Positions 49,201-61,100 of a stretch of DNA of 64,000 bases are shown piece by piece. The notes below the pieces were generated by a model, which worked only from the letters and a program-made list of their open reading frames with translations, had not been told where the DNA came from and made no database searches. Origin of the DNA: Edaphochlamys debaryana (Eukaryota > Chlorophyta > Chlorophyceae > Chlamydomonadales); assembly GCA_016858145.1 (NCBI GenBank), contig JAEHOE010000047.1:558001-622000 (forward strand). Direction: 5' to 3'. A program made the position numbers and the translations under genes. Within the stretch, counting starts at the first letter, position 1; each line of letters opens with the position of its first letter.

Positions 49201-52200
49201 ACCACCCCTTCCACCCCCCAGGGTCAGCTCATCGCCGACAGCGGCACCATGTCGGGCGGTGGCCGCCCCCAGGTGGGCCGCATGCAGCTGGGCAGCGCAC
49301 CGCCCAAGGGCACGGCCACGGACGCCCGCGCGGCGGAGGCAGAGCTGCGGGAGGCGGAGCGGCAGCTGGAGCGGCTCAACCAGGTGGGGTGCGGTGGGGT
49401 GGGGGGCGGCACGGGGAGGTGCTGGTGGGGCGAGGACTTTGTGGAGGAGGGCTGTCGAGGAGGGAGGGCGTGCCTTGACGCCTGGGCGGGTTCCTGGCGG
49501 GGGGCAAAGCACGTCGGGACGATGCTCGCGGTACACCACCCCACACTCTGACGGCAGCCCACGAACCTACTCCCGTCCACCCCCGTTACTACCCCGTCAG
49601 GCGCTGGGCGCTGCCCGCGAGCGCGTGTCTGCTGCGCAGGCGGCCCTGCGGGGCAGCGAGAAGGAGCTGGCGGCCCTGGAGCTGTCGGTGCCCAAGGTGG
49701 GGGGCCCTGGGTTGGGTGGGGAGCGTTGGGGGTGGAGGAGCGGGGAGCGGGGGCAGGAGGCGGGCGGGCGGGCGGGCGGCATACGCCTGCACGCCCGGGC
49801 CCGTGTGCAGCCGTCCTTGCTGGGTTTGCCAGCCCACACAATGTTGCCCGCTCAGCGTCGGGCGCCCTCCTGCGCCCGGCTTTCATTGCCAACCGCTAGC
49901 CCCTGCCCTCACCCGCCCACCCCTCCCCCAGGCCCGCATGGAGGCCGAGGCCAACCAGCAGCGCGCCCGGGACCTGGAGGCGCGCATGGCCAGCCTGCAG
50001 GAGGCAACGCAGGTGGGGGGGGGGATGGGTGGGCGGGTGTGTGGGGGGGCTCGTGTGAGCCGAGGCAGCCACAGGCGCGGCAGGGAGCCGGTGTGTGGGG
50101 CGGGGCCAGGCGGGTGGGACCACCCTCCGCTCCACTTGACCGCCCGCTCCCCCATCCGACAACTCCTACCCCCTGCCCCCCCCCATGCCACCAGGTGGAC
50201 GCCTCCACAGCGGGCCGCATCAAGGAGCTGCACGTGGCCATTTCCAAGGAGCAGGTGGGCATGGGTGGGGGCGGGGGATAGGCTGGCTAATGCCACTCTA
50301 CCTCTCTGCGTGCCCGCTCCTTTCTTCTCAAGCGGGCCTCAAGCAGGAGCGAACGGCGACCTCTATGCGTCGCGGGCATGAGCACGCTCGCCTCTTATGT
50401 CTCCCCGTGGTGGCTGTGACTGATCCGCCGCTACCCCCATCCAACCATCCATCCTCTCCACTGCCCCCCACCCCCCAGGTGACGCTCATGACGCTAAAGG
50501 AGCAGAGCGCAGACCTGGACAAGAAGGCGGCGGCGCTGCAGACCAAGATCACCAACGCAGGTGGGTCGGGGTCTGCTGTGTGTGCCACGGGTATGTGTGC
50601 ACCTGGGTGCGTGTGATGGAGGACCGGCCGTGGGGTGCTGCCTGGTGAGGGCTGGACGGGAGGGCTGAGGAACGGGGCCAAGGACGACGAGGTGGAGCTG
50701 CTGCGGAGGCAGGGTGTGGGGTGCGGTCGGTCCGCCCCTCATCCCTTCTGCCCCATCTCCCATGCCCCCAGGCGGGGAGAAGCTCAAGTCGCTCAAGACC
50801 AAGATCGACAAGACCCGCAAGAAGATCGAGGAGGCGGAGGTGGGAACCCTGCGTTGGCTGCATGAGGGGACTCGGCTTGCACCCATATCCTTGCGGGGCT
50901 TGGTCGCTGCTGTCTACGGATGCCATGCATCCTGCTACCCCTCCCCTCGCCCTCCCCTGCCACCCACTGCATTCCTCTCTCAACCCCTCCGCTCTCATCC
51001 CCTCCCCTCTCAACGCCATCCCCATAACCCCCCCACCCCCCCACACCCCCACAGGCCGACATGAGCAAGAAGGAAGTGCTGGCCAAGACGCACGCCAAGA
51101 CCCTGGAGAAACTCAAGAAGGAGATCACCAAGCAGGGTGCGGCCGGCGGGGGCACGGGAGCGGGCGGGTGGAGGAGCAGGGGAGGAAAGCGCGGGACAAG
51201 GGATAACCCGCAGCAGCAGCGGAGCAGTACCTGAAGCAGCGGGGGCGGCAGGAAAGGCACCGACGCGGACGTGGAGGCCGGGCGGGACCCCTCGACCCGG
51301 CCACCCCTCCACCTAACCCCCTTCTCTCCACCCGCCCCTCCCCCTTTCCTCCCTCCTCCCTCCTTCCCCCCCGCCCCCAGGCAAGGAGCGCGAGAAGCTG
51401 GAGGCGGAGCTGGCGCAGTGCGATGCGGCCGCCAAGCAGATCGAGGACGAGGCGCTCAAGGTGGGGGGAGGGGAGGGGGAGGCGTGGTCTGTGATGATAC
51501 CGACGGGCAGCGCACGTGGGGGTCGGGAGTAGCGGGGGGCGCTGGGCGGTGTGGCTCTGGAGACCGGTCCTGAGGCGCTCGGCTCCCTCCCACTGGCCCA
51601 CTGACTATTCTCCAGCCCATCCCACCGCCAAGACCTGCCGTCCACCCCACCTCACCCCACCCCAGGTGATGGCCGAGCGGGAGGCGGCGGAGGCCCGCGG
51701 CGTGGAGACCGGGGCGGCCATGGACCAGGCCAAGCAGGCGGTGAGTGGCATCGGGTCATGGCCGGGCATCTTGTTTCCCAGGCCCGAGCTCCCTCCTCCC
51801 TTCGCCGTCATCGCCATTGCGTCTGTCTGGCTGCATGCGCGCGCGCCTCCTCGCTGTGGGGCGTGCCCCTACGCTCCCCGCAACCTGGCCCGCAAGTGCC
51901 CTCGACGGTGGCGCCTCTGCTCTCCCTTTGGCCCGTTCCGCATCCCTTCCCCCCATCCCACCCATGGACCCACCAGGACAGCCTCCCTCCCCTCCCTCAT
52001 CCCTCCATCCCCTCCCGAAGCCCCCTCCCATCCCCACTCCCAACCCCCTCCCTTCGCCCCCGTCCCCACCACCCTCCCCTCCCCTCCTTAAGCGCGACCT
52101 GCTCCGGCGCAACAACGACGTCATCGCCGCCACCGAGGCGCGCATCACCGAGGAGCTGGAGCGCCTGGCGGGCATCGGCCGGGACGAGGCGGCCAAGGGC

Positions 52201-54938
52201 AGGGAGCTGCAGGCGGAGAGGGCCAAGCACCGCAAGAAGCTGGCCGAGGTGGTCGGTGAGCAGCTGGGTGGGGGGTCGGGCTGGGGTCGGGGAGGTGTGG
52301 GGTGGGGGTGGTTCAAGAGGTTGGGTTTGGGGGTGAGGACGGGGTGGTATGGGTTGTTCCATGGGGCGGTTGTAGTGTTGGGACGGGGCGGTGGGACCCT
52401 GTATCGCACGAAGCCACACCACGCATTCCAACCCACCCACCCCCGCCCCCAGGCAATGACTCGTACGTGGTGGACGAGGCAGCCCTGTGCGGCTCCACGC
52501 CCGAGGCAGGGCTCATCCCCCTGGGCGACGAGCTCAACTACAAGTGAGGGAGGGAAGCAGGGAGAGAGGGAAGGCGGCTAAAGGGAAAGGAGGGCGGTGG
52601 GCCGTGTGCATTGTACGACAGGCGGGACTCTGTATGCACAGAGAGCTTGACAAGGGAAGGCGGAGCGGAAAGCGGAGGGCAGCGCGGAGGCGGGGCCTAC
52701 CCGAATCGCCTAACCGCTAACTGCCCAACCGCCAACCGCCCCCAGGGCCACGATGCTGGAGGCGGAGCTGCAGAAGCTCAGCCCCGACCTCAGCTCCGTG
52801 GAGGAGTACCGCGCCAAGGTGGGGGCGGGGGGTTGGGAGAGGGCTTGGTGCGTGGGAAGGGGTTTGAGCGCCTGGGTTGGCCGGGTCCAGCTCCGGTGCG
52901 GCGTGTCCAATCACCCGCATCTCCTTCATCCTCCGTCCCCTTCACCGCCCCTCCCAGTCCACCGAGCACGCCGCCAAGGCCAAGCAGCTGGAGGAGGCCA
53001 CCGCCGAGCGGGACGCGGTGAGGCCTGGGCAGCAGGGCCCCCCTGGCACTGGAAAAGCGCCCCTTGCGCTGGGGCCTTCGCTGCGTCTTGTGCCGCCGCT
53101 CCAGTCGGTGTTGTGTCGACGTTTGTGTTCGGTCGTGTTCGCCTCACCTCTCCCCACGTCCTGTCCGTGTCTGCTTACCGGTCCCCCCCTCCTCCACCCA
53201 CCGTCCCAATCCTTCGCCAACGACACCCACCCACACCGCCCGCCCCCACCTGCCCCCAACCCCCAGGTCCGCAAGGCCTACGAGGCGCTGCGCAAGGCCC
53301 GGCTGGACGGCTTCCTGGCGGGATTCAGCACCATCAGCATGCGGCTCAAGGCGGGTGGCGGGGGGGGGGGAAACGGGGCGGGGGGGTGAAGGAGGGGGTG
53401 GTCAACAACAGCATACGGCTCAAGGCGGGTGCCGAACACATGGAGGGGAAATGGGGATGGGTATGGGAGGACGAGGCAGGGGGCGGCGTTGACCGGGTGG
53501 AGGGCAGGGCCCACGGGCCCTGGCTCCAAGCTGCCGTGCGCACGCTGAGCTCATGAGCTGCTCCCCCCTCCGCCCTCCCAACACACACCCACACACTGCA
53601 GGAGGTGTACCAGATGATCACGTGCGGGGGCGATGCGGAGCTGGAGCTGGTGGACTCGCTCGACCCCTTCTCGGAGGTGGGGGTTCGTGGTGGGAAGCGG
53701 CCGGGGGCGGGGTACTGCAGGACGGGGGGTGCCATGTTGCCAGGACGACGGGGCTTCACACTCCATTCACGTACTGACTTTTACACCCGAACTGAGCGGA
53801 CAGCCTCTAAACCCAGCCCCTTGTACCACGAACCTCAACCCCAGACCCCTCAACCCTTCCTCCTCAACCCACCCCACCCCACGCACAGGGCATCGTGTTC
53901 AGCGTGCGGCCGCCCAAAAAGTCGTGGAAGAACATCCGCAACCTGTCGGGCGGCGAGAAGACGCTGTCGTCGCTGTCGCTGGTGTTTGCGCTGCACACGT
54001 ACAAGCCCAACCCGCTCTACGTCATGGACGAGATCGACGCGGCGCTGGGTGCGTGCTGGATCTGGATCTTGGAACTTGAGCTTTAGGGGCGGGGTTTCTG
54101 CTGGGCGGGACTGGCCCTCGGGTACGGGGGCTGGTGGGTTGTTTTAAGCCAACGGTCTCGATCTCGCCTCTGCACCCAGACTGTTCAACTGCGTGCTCTG
54201 TGTTAGCGCTCGACCCTGTCGTTGACCCCAGATCCATCCCCTCCCCCCTCCAGACTACAAGAACGTGTCCATCGTTGGTCATTACATCAAGGAGCGCACC
54301 GCGGGGGCGCAGGTGGGACCGGGGAGAGGCGGTGGTGGGGGACGCTCCTCCGTAACGTACAAGTCAACAGTGCAGCAGCCCGGTCACGCCGTGACCACGT
54401 GGCCACCCTACAAGCCCTCCTACAAGCACACACCAGGGGAACTCTTTAGCCCCTCATGATCGACCCCTTCCCCTCCCTCGCCCCCTGTCCTCACCTCTCT
54501 TCCTCCTCTTCACCCACCCCCCTCAGTTCGTCATCATCTCGCTCCGCAACAACATGTTTGAGCTGGCCGAGCGCCTGGTCGGCATCTACAAGACCGACAA
54601 CGCCACCAAGACAGTGGCCATCAACCCGGGCAGGCGAGCAACGTCCGTTGGGGCCACGCGGCCCCCGGCCCGCCGGCCCTTTGCAGCAGCCTACTGGCTA
54701 GCACCGATGAAGCGTGTATCGGCACCCTGCTCGCGCGTGTCTCTGCAATGGTGCCTGTCGCGGGCAGCCTGCAGTCCGACTCACGTTCCTGACTGCCGTC
54801 ATGCTCCCTCCTCCCTCCCGCAGGTTCGCCGTCAAGGGGGCGGCCTCGGACGCACACGGCGCGGGGGCGGAGGAGGAGGCGGGGCAGGCGCAGGGGCAGG
54901 CGCAGGTGGCCGCGCCTGCCGTGCAGGCGGCCGCGTGA
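43260..54938 (+). CDS. SMC4: Condensin subunit SMC4
   Basis: SMC ATPase of condensin, which compacts mitotic chromosomes as a heterodimer with SMC2. About 37 exons, about 1,270 residues, normal for SMC4. The start ATG at 43260 opens a 40-codon exon ending at 43379 with MIREMVLENFKSYAG. Walker A, GPNGSGKSNVIDAMLFVFG, is in exon 43454-43543. DIIGTDQYV (exon 45270-45322) is typical of SMC4. Long Lys/Glu/Ala coiled coils occupy 45561-48170 and 49222-53350. The hinge spans about 48169-49280, ending SLQGQLIADSGTMSGGG. The head C-half has the signature LSGGEKTLSSLSLVFALH, Walker B YVMDEIDAALD and ISLRNNMFELAERLVGIYKT. The tail is Ala/Gln-rich. All checked phases agree; the exon ending at 54633 uses a GC donor. 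All ATPase motifs are intact, so the gene looks functional. Confidence 0.93.
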
Positions 54939-55492
54939 GGGGCTGGGGAGGGGCGGAGATCGAGGGGGCTCTGCGAGGGGTTACCAGTGCCCCGGTGCGT
55001 TGAGGGGTGGAGGCGGGCGCCATGACTGACCCCTGGTCCAAGGGCTTCTTAGGCGTCCGGTTGGAGGCCTTGCGAAGGACTGGTGAACTGGAGTCGTGGA
55101 GGAGCAGCGGGGCTCCTAGGCCCGAAGCTGGGACAGGCCGGGGATGCAGAGTCTACAGTCGGAAGGCTGCGCAGCCATAAGGGAACTTTGGGTGAAGGCC
55201 GTGATCCGCCTCATGGGAGAAGATTGAGCGTGATTCACTGGGGGAAGACCGAGGTAACGCCGTCCAGGGGTAACGGCAGGGGGTAACAGGCAGGGGGTGC
55301 GTGCCCAGGATGCACAGGGTGCGGCCATTCACCAAGCCAGGGCCATAGCCCTGGCTACGCCAATGCGTAGGGGGGGCAGGTGCTGAGGGTGGATCGGGGA
55401 CTGTGGCAAGAGACTACGCATGCCGGGTGCTCCCACGCGCTCCGAGGGGCAAACCTGGTGCGGCCACGGGCACTAGTTGCACTTGTGGCCTT

Positions 55493-55497
55493 TGTAA
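55493..55497 (+). promoter_or_regulatory. TGTAA polyadenylation signal candidate (SMC4)
   Basis: TGTAA is the usual polyadenylation signal of volvocine algae. This copy lies about 555 bp past the SMC4 stop and is the first clear one seen. Confidence 0.4.
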
Positions 55498-55589
55498 GAA
55501 CATTAGACTCGGCGGGTTTTCTCTTCCACCGCAAGCCCTGCCACGCCTCATAACCCCAGCTTGCCGCTGGGCACGGCACATCAGTGTCC

Positions 55590-55594
55590 TTACA
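55590..55594 (-). promoter_or_regulatory. TGTAA polyadenylation signal candidate (ankyrin-like gene)
   Basis: Reads TGTAA on the minus strand, about 330 bp past the stop of the gene ending at 55923. Confidence 0.4.
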
Positions 55595-55922
55595 CCACCT
55601 CATAAAAATCCGACCCCTCACCACCTTTGAGCCTGGCAACTAGGGGTGGCGAGGGCCCAGCGGCTCACACCTCCCCCAACGCGGCCCCCCTCAACACAAG
55701 CAGAGTGATGAGTCTGCAACCGTCGCCACCCGCCCGAGCAACCGTTCAAACCTCAGATCCAAAGGAATGAGGCACTGCCCCCTTGACCCTGGCAGCGCCT
55801 CACACCATGTACACGCGTGCCTTCCCACCCTACTCCCCCGACACACGTCACACACCCGCCTGCCTCTTATTCTTCCCAGTGACACTTCCGGAAGGCAGCA
55901 GTGGCTTCCACCTGGTATCGAG

Positions 55923-58296
55923 CTATAAACTCCGCGCGGCAGTCAGCTTCCCCACCGCCCAGTTACGCACCGAGAGCACAGAGCGCCGTAGGCCTCCCAT
56001 GTCAGCACGCTGGTCCTTTACCCAACCGAGCACGGCCTTCGGCACATCCCCATACTCCTCTTGTGCAGCTCGCACCCGCTCACGTGCCGCGGACTCCGCC
56101 TGCGCCCATTTAACCGGACAGCCCTCGGCCACCAGCCACTGTAGGGCCCCCAAGCCAGAGCCCTTGCGGGTGTCTCCTTGCCACACGCAGGCCGCAAAGG
56201 TGCCCTCGGAGCCCCACGGAATCCCCCTGCCGCCGCCCAGGCGCCGCAGCACCCGCAGCGTCCGGAGGTCATCGTTCCTGGCGGCGGCCGGCCACACCTT
56301 GCTTGACTCGCCGCGCTGCACCCAGAACAGGTAAGGGGCGGTGGTGTCAGAGCAGGGCGGCTTGCAGCCATGTACATGCGTACGCACGTCGCACACTACG
56401 GTATCCCGTCACCCCTTCCTCCGGCGGTCGCTTCTGCTCGAGCCTCCCCGTCCCTCCCGCTTACGCACCTCGTGCACCGGCAGGGGGCAGCCCCACTCGA
56501 GCAGCAGCTCCAGCATCGCCTCGCTCCCAGACGCAGCCGCCTCGCGCCACAGCTCGTGCAGCTGCTGCCGGTCCCACCCCGCAAGAGCAGAGGGCCCTGC
56601 GACCTCAGACCCGCCACCAGGCCCCCAGCCGGCGCTTGCTGCCGCTGGCCCGGCACACGCCTGCTCCCGCAGCCAGCGGACCAGGCGGACGTCCCCCGAG
56701 CCAACCGCGCTGAGGAGGCAGGCTTCATAGTTGTGCAAGCAGGAGCTTCCATACGTCTCGAGCAGCCATTGAACAATGGGCAGCTGGCCCCCGCGGCAGG
56801 CCCGCTCTGCCAGCTTGCCCGGCGAACCCAGGCCGCAGCCCGCCCCGAGCAGGGCCTGGAGCACGTCCAGGTCCAGATTGCATGACCGCCAGTGGACGTC
56901 GGATGCGGTGCAGCGGATGCCCAGGCCCAGCAGGTACCGCACGGCGGCGGCGTTGCCGTCCTGCAGGTGGGGGCGGCGGGGCGGGGGCGGGTTAAGCCAG
57001 GGTACCGGTACCTATGGGTGGCACAGCGACTCCCAGTTCCCGTGGGGGGGGGGAAGGGGCAGGAGAGCTACCAATGCCCGTCGAGCGAGGCCCAGGTCAT
57101 GAGACACTGCCTTTGGTCCTACCTACCTCAATCGTTGTTCCGAGCAGCGCTGACCCGAGTCCAAGACTGAGTGAAGCATGCCCCTGCTCCGCAAGCCACG
57201 TCCAGCGCTCCACCACCGCCCCGCCCTTCAGGCGTGCGTATGTCACCGCATGTGCTGTGAGGGCGATGGACGCCCCGAGCTCGCAGCCTTGCTCCATGCA
57301 CCACGCAGCCTTGGCCTGCACGGAGGGACGCTGTCACGACACGCAAGGGTTGCCAAACCGGAGCGCCATGCAAACGGCAGATCTGACCCCTCTAGCCTGC
57401 GCTCACCAGTCACCACACACTCGACGGGCACGCAGGTAAAGCAAGCCAAATGGCCATTCACTACCTGAGCAGATTTGCAGAGTGCAGTCCCATTCACCTT
57501 GGCTCACCTTCCAGTCAGGGGTGGTGCTGACCACCGCGGCAACCAGCACCTCATCCCGCCCCTCGGCGCTCAGTGCCCCCACGCCCCCGAGCGCCGCGCA
57601 CAGCTGCTGGAAGGCAGGCAGGTCGTACCCCTCCGCCGCCGCCTTCAGCACGTCGTCCGCCCCGAAGTCGCTGCGCTTCCTCCCGGTCCGTGCCAGCAGC
57701 CACTCCGCAGTCTCCACGTGGCCCTTCCGGTCGGCCAGCTTGATAGCCTTGTCAACGGCGCGTGTGTAAGCGGGAGCGCCGTCGGGCCCCCGGCCGTGGA
57801 GGTTGGAGGATTCGAGCTCGAGCAGGGCCCACTCGCACACCTCCGTGTGCCCTCCTGCAGCCGCTGCCTCCAGAACGTGCCGGTGAAGGTGGACGTAGAG
57901 CGGCAGCCGGCCCGGCTTGCATAGCCACCGGCAGACTGCCAGCTTCCCGGCATGGGCCACGGGCAGCATCACACCCATGTCGAGGGCCACGCCGGTCGCA
58001 GCCGCGGCCACCTCCAGCATCGCCACGTCACCCGACTCTGCTGTCCAGTCCAGAAGCTTCTGTCGCTGGGCGAGGGTGAGGCTCCGGCACGCAGCGGGCG
58101 ACGACCAGTGCGCCGCGAACGCAGCTGAAGCCCCGATCGGCAGTGGCTCCTCAAGCGACACCTCACATCGCTCCTCTAGCTCTTTGTGAAATGCTTGGTT
58201 GACCAGGCGCAGTGTCAAGGCAACCTGGTTGCGCGGCAGGAGGCAAGCTATGCGTTCGACAATTTCTGGAAGCAGCACGCGGCCAGGGTCGTCCAT
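55923..58296 (-). CDS. F-box-like / ankyrin-like repeat protein
   Basis: Four exons, 58296-57508, 57315-57127, 56960-56469 and 56315-55923, join in phase 0 throughout and give about 620 residues. The N-terminus (MDDPGRVLLPEIVERIACLL) with the following Leu/Val-rich helix resembles an F-box-like segment common in algal ankyrin proteins. The rest is a run of helical repeats with ankyrin-like phrases: SGDVAMLEVAAAA, GHTEVCEWALLE, GHVETAEWLLA, GGQLPIVQWLLETYG, SGDVRLVRWLREQ, GSEAMLELLLEWGCPL and LGALQWLVAEGCPV. Such proteins act as binding scaffolds; the partner is unknown. There is no membrane segment or signal peptide. It belongs to a large algal family, so orthology cannot be fixed from sequence alone. 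Confidence 0.82.
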
Positions 58297-58928
58297 GAAT
58301 GACTAGATGATAAGGGACACACGGAACTACATCGTCAAGCTCTGAGCATTGTCGGGGCTATCCGCGATGATATAGCCGAGGCTTCCCCATGCAATAAGGC
58401 CTGCTCCAGGCCCGCCCAGGCCCGGCGGACCTGGACCTAGATCGGACCTCCAATCTCTGTAAAAACGACAACCGGGACGTGCTGAGTATGAAGAGAGCTG
58501 TAGTAACGGGATGCTGTGGCACGGGTGCCCCGCCATCCGGGCATCGGAGGGGTCCTGGTAAAGACATGCAGAAGCCTCTGCCGAGCTTGGATAACGCGAT
58601 GCTCGCGATCATGTGCAGCCCTGTGAGATTACAAGTGCTTCTTCCACGGCCGTCTTCGCGTCTTCGCGTGGCGCACGAACCCAGCACGAACCCCTTCCCC
58701 CGCATCTCCCTCCTGACCTGGTGTGGGTCAAGGGGCCCCCAGCCCGAGAGCGCAGCTCATACAGCGACGTCACCATATAGTAGTGTATCGGTATGTCGGA
58801 ACCCACTCGACGCTACCCCGGCTGCACGAGTTGGCAGCCATGGACCCGACTGCCCACTGTGTTCCGTTGGAACTGCGCGCATACTGCATGCTGTCAACCA
58901 CCGTCATCCCTCGTCTGCCCACATCACG
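58297..58928. other. Intergenic, upstream of ankyrin-like gene
   Basis: 632 bp without a recognised gene; presumably holds the ankyrin-like gene promoter (minus strand). A weak TATA-like CTATAT lies about 75 bp before its ATG. Confidence 0.4.
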
Positions 58929-59539
58929 TCAGTTTGAATCCCTATCTCTGGCCCAAGCGCAGGCCTTCGCCGCTGCCGCCAGGGCGCCCCACGCCTCGCC
59001 CAGCGCCCAGGGCCGTCCGTGCACCGCCCGCGCCAGCTCCAAGCGAGAGCTGCCGGTGCGGGCTGCGGCAGCCGCCAGCAGCCCCTCGACGCCCGGGGCG
59101 GGGTCGGCGGCGGTGTCGGCCCACAGCCCGGCGGCCTGGGGGCGGGGAGCGCAGGGGCGGTGGGCACAGGGTAAGGCGTGAGTAAGTCCGACAGAACAGC
59201 AACGAACAGACGTCAGCAGGACCGTAAGGCACCGTACGCCAGAAACAATACCGCACTGTCCCCTGCCCGCGGCTGCCCGGCCGGCTCTAATCGAAGGGCC
59301 CCGGCAGCACAATAACAGGGCGGCTTCCTCTCCCTGCACCATGTGCCTACCGTTGCCTCCATCTCCCGCGCCGCCTCCTCCTCTCCCAGTGCAGCCTCCG
59401 CCGCCGCCAGCAGCGCCGCCGCCAGTGCCGAGCCCGGCCCCGCGGGCCCCGGCGGCGGTGCCGTGTGGCGGCGACCCAGCTGCCCCGCCGGCCGGGCCTG
59501 GGTGAGGGGCCTGAGGGCCTCACGGGCGGCCCACGGCAC
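58929..59539 (-). CDS. Unrecognised two-exon 3' gene fragment
   Basis: Two minus-strand exons, 59539-59351 and 59135-58929, have good acceptor and donor sites and join in phase 0. They give 131 residues ending ACAWARDRDSN and a stop. The text is Ala/Leu/Glu-rich and helical (ALAAALLAAAEAALGEEEAA, RAVHGRPWALGEAWGALAA). No domain recognised. No start codon or upstream exon was found, so it is either the 3' end of a gene whose 5' part I missed or a remnant. Confidence 0.4.
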
Positions 59540-60133
59540 CTGGGGTGGGCGAGGGGCCGTCATGTCCTCGCCCCTCCGCCGACCTGTGCAGGTTGATCCG
59601 CGGGGAGGGGGTCAAGGGAGAGGGCCAAAACTGTAACCAACTGTAACCTTCCTCCCTTGTCCCTTCCTCCCGCCCTCCTGCCCCGCCTCTTACGTGCTAG
59701 TCAAGTGGGTCGACGGCTCGGCAGCCTTAAGCGCTGGGAATACCGGTATCTCCAAAGGCGTTCTCAGGGACCCGCTTCCTGCCCAACCCCCGCCTCAGCG
59801 CCGTCAGCACCTAGGGCAAGCAACCAAAACCAACAAGGGTGTCTGTCCTCCTCAGGACAGGGAAAAGGGCTGAGCCCCAAATCCCGCGAGGCCGGGCAGC
59901 ACTGGAGCCGCGCAATCAAGCACTACGCCCCACAGCGCACGGACTAAACCCACGCCGCCATAAGTTAGGGGCCTTCGCAACCCCGCAATGCCGGACTTGG
60001 CCGGCTGGGTTGGGCGCACATTCACATGCACCCTTCAGAAGATAGAAAGAGTAGATGTCCGTCTCCAATCCGCTACTGCCCACACGCCACCCGCTAAATC
60101 TCTCCCTCCGCCGCCGCCGCTGCTTTTGGGCGC
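59540..60133. other. Intergenic, nothing recognised
   Basis: About 590 bp without recognisable exons, repeats or RNA genes. Confidence 0.4.
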
Positions 60134-60689
60134 TCAGCCCGGGTCCACGGCCGGCGGCCGCTCCATCGCAGCCGGCCGGCTGAAGCCCAGCAGCTTCAGC
60201 AGGAGGAGGATGCGGATCACGTTGGCAGCGGAGACGTCGCGGTTCTGACGGGGCGTGGGAAGGGGTGCGGGTTAGTCTAGCCAAGTCCACCCAAGCAGCC
60301 CTCCGCACACCAACGCCGCCAAGCCCCAACGGACCGTCCCCAATCCACCCACCCACCCGCACCTACCCAGGTTGTGAAGCAACTGTTGCAGTCTTTCACC
60401 GACCAGGCCCGCTGGCCATCCCGTAGGCCCGCAAGTCCGTTCCTCAGCACCATGTCCTGGTGCCCGCAGTTGTAGCACGTCTGCGGGGTGGGTGTGCGCA
60501 CGTTGGAGGGGGTCGAAGAAGGAAGGATACGACTGCAAGACCTACTGAAGCGCCCCTCTCGCCTGGCTGGTACCGATGCGCCCCTCCCACCTTGCTAGTC
60601 CTGTACTCGTCGATGACGAGGACGTGCTTCGCAGATCGCTCGCGGAGCAGCTTTATTAACCGCCCAGTGGGGGCGCGCCCGCCGTACAG
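60134..60689 (-). pseudogene. TnpB/Fanzor-type nuclease, C-terminal remnant
   Basis: Three exons, 60689-60591, 60480-60367 and 60244-60134, join in phase 0 and give about 107 residues. Exon 1 ends HVLVIDEYRTSK, the block before the zinc ribbon in OrfB/TnpB and eukaryotic Fanzor proteins. Exon 2 has the ribbon pairs CYNCGHQDM and DCNSCFTTW (C-x2-C ... C-x2-C). Exon 3 begins NRDVSAANVI, the last RuvC motif with its catalytic Asp. These proteins are transposon-encoded RNA-guided DNA nucleases. The N-terminal bulk and the first RuvC Asp are absent: upstream on this strand there are only about 410 bp before the MYND gene stop, and no further exons were found there. It is probably a 5'-truncated remnant, although the preserved splice sites and open frames are notable. 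Confidence 0.7.
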
Positions 60690-61100
60690 CTGCAAGCCCC
60701 TAGCCGCTATACAGTCCCGCATGCCAACATGGGGGAAGCGCACAAAATATGTTCGGGTGGATGGGCAACAGAAGCCACAGCATCAACTGATAGACGAACG
60801 CAAGCATAGACACCCTGGACTTGGCTGATTAGCTGGATGGCCTCTGGGTAGCCGGAACGCCCGTATGGAGCAGGGACAGAACGTCGCCAGTCAGCACCAC
60901 TCCCGATACTATGCCTAGCGCCAAAATGAAATAACGATATGCCTGCTACGAGCCCGCATGCAATAACCCCACAGCCCCTCCCCGGAGACCTCCCCGATGG
61001 TCACCGTGGTTTCCAATGTCAGTCCATCCACAATGTGTGTCCCCTGCTTGAGACCTCCGATGTCAGGCCCTTCACAAGGGGAGACCCCCACACGTCCTGA
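60690..61100. other. Spacer between nuclease remnant and MYND gene
   Basis: About 410 bp, more AT-rich than the surroundings. No additional nuclease exon could be placed here. It presumably includes the MYND gene 3' untranslated region. Confidence 0.4.

Larger units (their letters stand above)
54939..55922. other. Convergent 3' region of SMC4 and ankyrin-like gene
   Basis: Nearly 1 kb between two tail-to-tail stop codons. No coding exon was recognised. It contains a TGTAA signal for each strand, about 100 bp apart. Confidence 0.5.
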
